Made by a program: the position numbers and the translations under genes. A stretch of DNA of 64,000 bases from Salinibacterium sp. G-O1 (GTDB taxonomy: Bacteria > Actinomycetota > Actinomycetes > Actinomycetales > Microbacteriaceae): contig NZ_JASISV010000004.1 of the NCBI RefSeq assembly GCF_030063305.1, forward strand, positions 1 to 64,000. The letters are read 5' to 3'. Below are positions 59,247 to 64,000 of this stretch, piece by piece (the stretch's first letter is position 1; each line of letters starts with the position of its first letter). The notes under the pieces were generated by a model, which saw only the letters and a list, made by a program, of their open reading frames with translations, ran no database searches and was not told where the DNA came from.

Positions 59247-60086
59247 ATGACCAACGGTCTCAACCTGTCAGACACCACAACCTGGCTTCCGCTGGACGGC
59301 CTGGCCCCAGGGTTCGATGCGAGCAAAGCCGAGTTGAGTACCGCGCTCGAGGGCAAGACATTCACCACCGTCGATGACCGTGGTACTCGGGTAACGCACA
59401 CGTTCGGCCCTGGCACCGTCTCGTGGAACTACCGACCAGGTGAAGGTGACGATATCGAGGCCGCTTCGCACACCGACACGTGCGAGGTCATTGAGGTCGA
59501 CGACGACCTGTTCTACGCACAGTTTCACCACGAATATCGACCCACCGAGGCCGTCTCGCTGATTCTCGACCTACGCAGTGGGCGTTCCCTTTCGATCATC
59601 AGCGTTCTTGGGGAGAAGACCACTGCGCAGGTCGCTGTGCAGCACGTGTTCACCCCCGGTCGTCTCGAAGAGCTGGGTCAGAGTGGCGAAGCTCCAGCGC
59701 CGACGATGGAGCTGGTGGGTCGCCGCGTGCTCTGGGTCTACTCAAGCGAGCACGCCTACGAGCACCTGTACCTGTCACCCCACTGGTACACGTGGCAGTG
59801 TCTGGCTGGCCCCGAGCAGGGTCTCGCCGACACCGACGAGAACTCAGTGTGGATGATTCGACCGGGCATCTACGTGTTCACCTGGCGGGAGAAGGTCATC
59901 CCGTGCGGTTCGGTGACGATCGCCGACCACCGCGACCAGAAGTCGATACGGTCGCACGGCGTACTGTTCGGCGAAGGCGAGAACGGAGCAGCTCCGACGC
60001 ACTTCACCTTCGGCGCCCACGGGCGGCTGCTGTCCAACACCGTCCATCCGGTCGAGTACGACCCTTCAAGGCCGCTCGAGCGCTGA
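59247..60086 (+). CDS. MoaF-like protein
   Basis: A 279-residue MoaF-family protein, two calycin-like barrels: N-terminal MoaF domain (about 1-115; GPGTVSWNYRPGE, DLFYAQFHHEY) and C-terminal MoaF_C domain (about 165-275; AYEHLYLSPHWYTWQCL, TFGAHGRLLSNT). The name comes from the Klebsiella aerogenes monoamine regulon (moaEF), not molybdenum cofactor synthesis, although databases often confuse the two. Biochemical function is unclear; its consistent association with amine oxidases supports the amine role of this cluster. GAAGGAG is 6 nt upstream. Confidence 0.88.
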   Translation: MTNGLNLSDTTTWLPLDGLAPGFDASKAELSTALEGKTFTTVDDRGTRVTHTFGPGTVSWNYRPGEGDDIEAASHTDTCEVIEVDDDLFYAQFHHEYRPTEAVSLILDLRSGRSLSIISVLGEKTTAQVAVQHVFTPGRLEELGQSGEAPAPTMELVGRRVLWVYSSEHAYEHLYLSPHWYTWQCLAGPEQGLADTDENSVWMIRPGIYVFTWREKVIPCGSVTIADHRDQKSIRSHGVLFGEGENGAAPTHFTFGAHGRLLSNTVHPVEYDPSRPLER

Positions 60087-60119
60087 CAGGTTGGTGACCC
60101 GTTCTGGGTCGTGAACTGA

Positions 60120-60164
60120 AAAGACCTCCTGGGTGGTGAGTTGTCACACACCCAGGAGGTCTTT
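60120..60164. terminator. Strong bidirectional terminator
   Basis: The perfect 16-bp arms AAAGACCTCCTGGGTG and CACCCAGGAGGTCTTT flank a 13-nt loop. With A and T runs on the outer sides it can act as an intrinsic terminator for both the moaF operon and the convergent aldehyde dehydrogenase gene. Confidence 0.9.
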
Positions 60165-60199
60165 CTGGCTCTCGCGATTCATCGCGAGGGCGTAGTGCC

Positions 60200-61624
60200 T
60201 CAGCCGTTGATGATCTGGGGGACGGCGACGGACTTCAGTCCCTCAACACCAAACTCGAGCCCGTACCCGGAGCCTTTGACCCCGCCAAACGGGATCATCG
60301 GGTGCACTCCGCCGTGCGAATTGATCCACACGGTGCCGGATTGGATGCGCGTCGCGATCTTGCGCGCTTCGTCCCGGTCACCCCACACCGATGCGCCAAG
60401 ACCGAACTCGAGTTGGTTCGCGCTGGCGATCGCCTCCTCCACATCGGAGTATCGGATGATCGGAAGCACGGGCCCGAACTGCTCCTCATCGACAAGTGCG
60501 ACGCCATCCGCGACATCGGCGACCAGGGTGGGCTGGTAGAACAGTTCGCCCAGCTCGGAAGCCGGTGCGCCTCCGGTGACGATCCGACCGCCGTTCGCCC
60601 TGGCGTCATCCACGAGCCTCGCGACGATGTCGAACTGTGCCTTGTTCTGCAGGGGCCCGAGCACGTTCTTCTCGTCGAGTCCGTTACCCATCGGGGTCTG
60701 TTCCACGACGTCTTTCAGTGCGTCCACGACCTCGTTGTAGATCGAGTCGTGCACATAGAGGCGTTTGAGCGCCGCACAGGTCTGGCCGGTGTTGATAAAC
60801 GCGCCCCAGAAGAGATCCTGGGCGATGGCTTTGGGATCAGCGCCTGGCAGTACGATTCCCGCGTCATTCCCGCCGAGTTCGAGAGTGAGGCGGGCGAGGT
60901 TGCCAGCGGAACTTTCGATGATCTTGCGGCCCGTCGCAGTGGACCCCGTGAACATCACCTTGTCGATATTCGGGTGGGCGGCAAGCCGTGCCCCCACTTC
61001 CCGGTCACCCGAGACCCCGATGAGAACATCGGCCGGAAGCACATCGTTCATGACCGACAGCATGGCCAGCACGCTCAGTGGAGTGTTTTCGCTCGGCTTG
61101 ACGACCACAGTGTTGCCCATGCGCAGGGCAGGGGCGATCTGCCAGATCCCGATCATCATCGGCCAGTTCCACGGCCCGATCGCGCCCACGACGCCAACTG
61201 CGCGGTAATGCATTTCGGCGTGGACCTCGCCATCGTCAACAACCACCTGCGGTTCCAGCACGGTCGCCGCAGTGGCACGGAGCCACCCCGAACACGCCCC
61301 CACCTCGAATCGAGCGTTGGGGCCGTTGAGCGGTTTGCCCTGTTCGCGCGAAAGCAGTCGCGCGAGAGCCTCAGCGTTCGCGTCGATGGCGTCTGCCGTC
61401 TTCATCAGCAGCGCAATGCGCTCGTCATGCCCGCGAGCCTCCCACCCGGGCTGCGCGGCTTTCGCGCGGGCGACGGCAGCATCGACATCCGAAATGTCCT
61501 GCACGGGAGCACGCCCGATAACCTCGCGAGTGGCGGCGTCGAGGATGTCGCGACCGGCGCCCTCCGCGGCCTGGATGCGGTCAAGGAGCGCGGTCTCGTC
61601 GAGCACCTGAGTGGAATCGGACAT
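60200..61624 (-). CDS. Aldehyde dehydrogenase family protein
   Basis: A 474-residue ALDH: FTGSTATGRKI cofactor region, LELGGNDAGIVLPGADPK with the general base Glu, NTGQTCAALKRLYVH with the catalytic Cys, and EEQFGPVLPIIRYSDVEEA. It is of the aryl/short-chain aldehyde type rather than a GabD. It is divergent from the ThDP enzyme at 61899 and could oxidise either the amine-oxidase aldehyde or an aldehyde made by that decarboxylase. AAGGAGAC precedes MSDSTQVL; the 118-codon extension is rejected. Confidence 0.9.
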   Translation of the reverse strand: MSDSTQVLDETALLDRIQAAEGAGRDILDAATREVIGRAPVQDISDVDAAVARAKAAQPGWEARGHDERIALLMKTADAIDANAEALARLLSREQGKPLNGPNARFEVGACSGWLRATAATVLEPQVVVDDGEVHAEMHYRAVGVVGAIGPWNWPMMIGIWQIAPALRMGNTVVVKPSENTPLSVLAMLSVMNDVLPADVLIGVSGDREVGARLAAHPNIDKVMFTGSTATGRKIIESSAGNLARLTLELGGNDAGIVLPGADPKAIAQDLFWGAFINTGQTCAALKRLYVHDSIYNEVVDALKDVVEQTPMGNGLDEKNVLGPLQNKAQFDIVARLVDDARANGGRIVTGGAPASELGELFYQPTLVADVADGVALVDEEQFGPVLPIIRYSDVEEAIASANQLEFGLGASVWGDRDEARKIATRIQSGTVWINSHGGVHPMIPFGGVKGSGYGLEFGVEGLKSVAVPQIING

Positions 61625-61898
61625 CAGTGTCTCCTTCATTGGTTCTGTGGAGGCACTATTTGCGCCAGCCTGCTGCCAGTCTGCGTTGAACGGCGCCGGG
61701 CGGGTTGTTGCACAGCGCGCCGTCGATGACTCTGGGCGAACCGTTCTGCACCGCTGGGTCGTAGACTGCTCGTGTCCGGCGCACGCATACCGTCGGTGCT
61801 CGAAAAAGGAGCACGCAGCCGTCCCCGTCATAACTGCGGGGGACGCGCGAGACACACACGGAATCATCCATCCGTCGTCGTCTCGAAAGGCCTCTGCC
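61625..61898. other. Divergent intergenic region, ALDH and ThDP gene
   Basis: 274 bp without a gene. The one notable structure is CGTCCCC/GGGGACG at about 61820-61845, a short hairpin in the leader of the ThDP gene. I do not see a TPP riboswitch or a copy of the GATCGTATACG element here. Confidence 0.6.
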
Positions 61899-63581
61899 AT
61901 GTCGACAGTCTCAGCCCACGTTGCCTCCACCCTCGCCCGCCACATCAGTGATGTCTTCGGGGTGATGGGCAACGGCAACGCCTACTTCCTCGACGCGCTC
62001 GAGAAGCAGTCCTCCGTGACCTTTACCGCAGTGCGCCACGAGGCCGGTGGGGTCGTCTCTGCCGACGCCTACTTCAGGGCGGGTGGAGGTATCGCCGCAG
62101 CGACCTCGACGTACGGTGCCGGCTTCACGAACACCCTGACGGCGCTCGCGGAGGCGGTGCAGGCGCACATTCCCCTCGTGCTCGTCGTGGGTGACGAGCC
62201 CACCTCCGGCCCACGGGCGTGGGATGTCGATCAGATCGCCCTGGCGTCAGCGATCGGTGCGCGCACCTACACGGTCGGGCGAGCGGATGCCGCTGCCACC
62301 ACGCTCATCGCGATCGAGCACGCCCTGGCGTACCGCATCCCCGCCGTCCTCGCGATTCCGTACGACGTCGCTGCGCTCGAAGCCGGGCCGGTGCCGGAGA
62401 CCACCGAGCCCCGGCTGCCCGAACCTCTTCAACCCCATGGACCCTTCACCGCCGCGTCCATACGTGAGCTTGCCGTGGCGCTATCGCAGGCTCAACGGCC
62501 GTTTCTGCTGGCCGGTCGCGGCGCGTGGCTTGCCGACGCGGGAGGCGCACTGGGGGAGCTGGCCGACGCAACCGGCGCACTGACGGCCGGCACGGCTCTC
62601 GGTCGTGGCGTCTTCCCGGACGACGGGCACGATCTCGGCGTGACAGGTGGTTTCGGTGCCGACGGCGCAATGCAACTCGTGCGTGACGCCGACGTGGCGG
62701 TCGTGTTCGGGGCATCCCTCAATCAATTCACCATGCGCTTCGGCGACCTCTTCGCGCCGGGTACGCGCGTGGTGCAGGTCGACACCGCGCCGGCCGCCAC
62801 GCACCCGCACGTGGGTACCTATATTCGTGGCGACGCCAGGGTGGTCGCGCGGGAGCTGCTGAGTGAGCTGCGCGAAATCGGTACGGCGGCGGCGGGATGG
62901 CGAGACTCGGTCAACGTAGCTGCCGCGAGGTCGTATCCGCGCGGAGACGACAGCGCCCCGGACGGCCGACTCGATCCCCGTTCGGTCGCGGTCCGCATCG
63001 GTGAGCTTCTGCCGGATGACCGGGTCGTCGTGTCGGACGGCGGGCACTTCATCGGCTGGGCGAACATGTATTGGACAGTTGCGGCGCCCGACCGAATGAT
63101 CATGGTCGGAACCGCGTTCCAGTCGATCGGGCTCGGATTTGCTTCAGTGCCAGGCGCGGCTCTGGCCAGGCCGGAGTCGACGGTCGTGCTGACCACCGGC
63201 GATGGCGGCGGTCTCATGGCCCTCGCCGATCTCGAGTCGGCGGTCAGGGCTGCCGGCGGAAGAGGGCTTGCGGTCGTCTGGAACGACGCCGCCTACAGCG
63301 CCGAGGTGCACCTCTATGGGCGCAAGGGATTGGCCGAAGCGCCGATGCTCATTCCCGAGGTGAACTTCGCCGGTCTCGCCGAGGCCGTCGGCGCGGAGGG
63401 TGTCATCGTGCGGGAGTTGGCCGACCTGGATCGATTGGCAGAATGGGTGACGATCCCGGCTTCGGAGCGGCGCTTCCTCCTGCTCGATCTTCGGATCTCC
63501 GGTGACGTGGTCGCGCCGTATCAGGAAGAGATCATTCGCGTGAATTCGCCGGCGTCAGGTTCTGCGCAAAGAAAGCGGTGA
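61899..63581 (+). CDS. Thiamine diphosphate-dependent enzyme (decarboxylase/acetolactate synthase-like)
   Basis: A 560-residue ThDP enzyme with the three POX-type domains: PYR with the cofactor-activating Glu in VRHEAGGVVSADAYF, central domain (about 195-320), and PP domain with GDGGGLMALADLESAVRAA...WND, the GDG-x(n)-N metal/diphosphate motif. Benzoylformate decarboxylase, acetolactate synthase and related 2-keto acid enzymes share this layout. Given the flanking ALDH and a phenol-type monooxygenase, an aromatic 2-keto acid is an attractive substrate. Its last 50 nt overlap the end of the convergent monooxygenase gene. Confidence 0.86.
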   Translation: MSTVSAHVASTLARHISDVFGVMGNGNAYFLDALEKQSSVTFTAVRHEAGGVVSADAYFRAGGGIAAATSTYGAGFTNTLTALAEAVQAHIPLVLVVGDEPTSGPRAWDVDQIALASAIGARTYTVGRADAAATTLIAIEHALAYRIPAVLAIPYDVAALEAGPVPETTEPRLPEPLQPHGPFTAASIRELAVALSQAQRPFLLAGRGAWLADAGGALGELADATGALTAGTALGRGVFPDDGHDLGVTGGFGADGAMQLVRDADVAVVFGASLNQFTMRFGDLFAPGTRVVQVDTAPAATHPHVGTYIRGDARVVARELLSELREIGTAAAGWRDSVNVAAARSYPRGDDSAPDGRLDPRSVAVRIGELLPDDRVVVSDGGHFIGWANMYWTVAAPDRMIMVGTAFQSIGLGFASVPGAALARPESTVVLTTGDGGGLMALADLESAVRAAGGRGLAVVWNDAAYSAEVHLYGRKGLAEAPMLIPEVNFAGLAEAVGAEGVIVRELADLDRLAEWVTIPASERRFLLLDLRISGDVVAPYQEEIIRVNSPASGSAQRKR

Positions 63582-64000
63582 GCTCGCCGGTCGCTGTGAG
63601 CGGCAAGACGTGCGCAACGTATTGGTCCGGGCGCACGACCACGACGGCGCCAGCTCGCGAGATCGCCCGAGCATCGAAGATGTCGTCGGTCGGGTCGACC
63701 GCATAGGCCTTTTCCCAGTCGGTCAACTCGAGCGGCCCGGTCTTCGGCAGGAACGTCCCGGGCACCCGTGCAATGTCGACATTGTCGAAGCTCTGCTGGT
63801 AGACCACCTTGACGTCGAGGACACTGTCGACGTCAGTGCCGTGCGGGGTGTGGCGCACCACAGGAGAATCGGGTGAGGTCGACAGCCATCGAGCCCAGTC
63901 GGAGAGCGCGGAGTCTTCGCCCGAGGCCGGAGCGTCGGCGAACGCGTAGATGCGCCAACGGCCGTCAGCCCTCGCATGGTGTCCGAGGTGCTGGCTGTTG
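63532..64000 (-). CDS. Phenol 2-monooxygenase/3-hydroxybenzoate 4-monooxygenase-type flavoprotein, C-terminal part
   Basis: The reading frame stays open to the window edge, so this is a partial gene; its N-terminus lies to the right. The visible 155 residues match the thioredoxin-like C-terminal domain of the phenol hydroxylase family: WRIYAFADAPASGEDSAL, DVKVVYQQSFDNVDIARVPG, FLPKTGPLELTDWEKAY and the diagnostic RPDQYVAHVLPLTATGELTAFF. Full family members hydroxylate phenol or 3-hydroxybenzoate with FAD and NADPH. The FAD domain cannot be checked here. Confidence 0.82.
   Translation of the reverse strand, partial: NSQHLGHHARADGRWRIYAFADAPASGEDSALSDWARWLSTSPDSPVVRHTPHGTDVDSVLDVKVVYQQSFDNVDIARVPGTFLPKTGPLELTDWEKAYAVDPTDDIFDARAISRAGAVVVVRPDQYVAHVLPLTATGELTAFFAQNLTPANSRE

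Noticed and set aside
59247-60086. Molybdenum cofactor biosynthesis role for the MoaF-like gene
   Set aside because: The database name is misleading. No other molybdopterin gene is in the window, and the context is amine catabolism.
61625-61898. Possible TPP riboswitch ahead of the ThDP gene
   Set aside because: No conserved CUGAGA or thi-box core was seen, only a short hairpin. The gene is a user of ThDP, not a synthesis or transport gene.
1-64000. Insertion sequences, prophage or an integrated island
   Set aside because: No transposase, integrase, tRNA-end duplication or phage gene was seen, and composition is even across the window.

Overview
This is a 64 kb stretch of a high-GC actinobacterial chromosome. 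Codon use (for example frequent GCATCC for Ala-Ser), a fused CydDC, a class II aldolase/dehydrogenase fusion of the rhamnose pathway and an F420-type (DDN-like) protein together suggest a Microbacteriaceae-like, sugar- and aromatic-degrading heterotroph. The family assignment is inference. I see no rRNA, tRNA, insertion sequence, phage gene or CRISPR array. Most of the window is catabolic gene clusters, each with its own regulator and, in several cases, recognisable operators.

Layout. (1) 0-7.4 kb: cydA-cydB-cydDC (minus; cytochrome bd oxidase and its assembly transporter), divergent from a BlaI-type repressor and a short BlaR-type M56 protease. Two matching 17-bp operators lie between them. 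(2) 7.6-7.9 kb: a small ribosome hibernation factor. (3) 8.2-21.4 kb: a catabolic locus of unknown substrate. One operon holds an AGPS-like FAD oxidase, a sugar epimerase-like TIM barrel, a UPF0261/Tm-1-like protein, a creatininase-family hydrolase and a GntR regulator. A second holds a branched-chain-type ABC importer (five genes) and an SDR. A minus-strand pair (TIM barrel, Gfo/Idh) lies between them. Both plus-strand operons have the same promoter architecture (TTGACA-N17-TAGTGT) followed by TTGTATACA-N5-GGATACA, so they look like one regulon. This is my main candidate for an undescribed pathway. (4) 21.5-24.5 kb: GntR plus an FMN-dependent alpha-hydroxyacid oxidase, divergent from a Gfo/Idh dehydrogenase, with a double FadR-type operator between.

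(5) 24.5-36.7 kb: a complete L-rhamnose module: rhaB kinase, aldolase/lactaldehyde dehydrogenase fusion, rhaI isomerase, rhaM mutarotase, a rhaSTPQ-type ABC importer, and two LacI paralogs with TGAAWCGATWCA-like operators. (6) 36.8-42.1 kb: ferredoxin, ferredoxin reductase, cytochrome P450 and an AraC regulator, coupled by ATGA overlaps and followed by an aldo/keto reductase and a second creatininase-family protein. (7) 42.2-45.7 kb: a GH2 beta-galactosidase-type enzyme with its TetR regulator, and a DDN-like protein. (8) 45.8-49.4 kb: circularly permuted ATP-grasp, alpha-E and transglutaminase proteins, the conserved predicted peptide-ligation trio. (9) 49.6-51.3 kb: MFS exporter with MarR.

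(10) 51.3-64 kb: an amine/aromatic catabolic region: succinate-semialdehyde-type dehydrogenase, TetR, flavin amine oxidase, AraC/FeaR-like regulator, two SDRs, APC permease, MoaF-like protein, a second aldehyde dehydrogenase, a ThDP enzyme, and the C-terminal part of a phenol/3-hydroxybenzoate-type monooxygenase that runs off the right edge. Three intergenic inverted repeats with related arms (7.5, 26.0 and 49.4 kb) form a small dispersed family.
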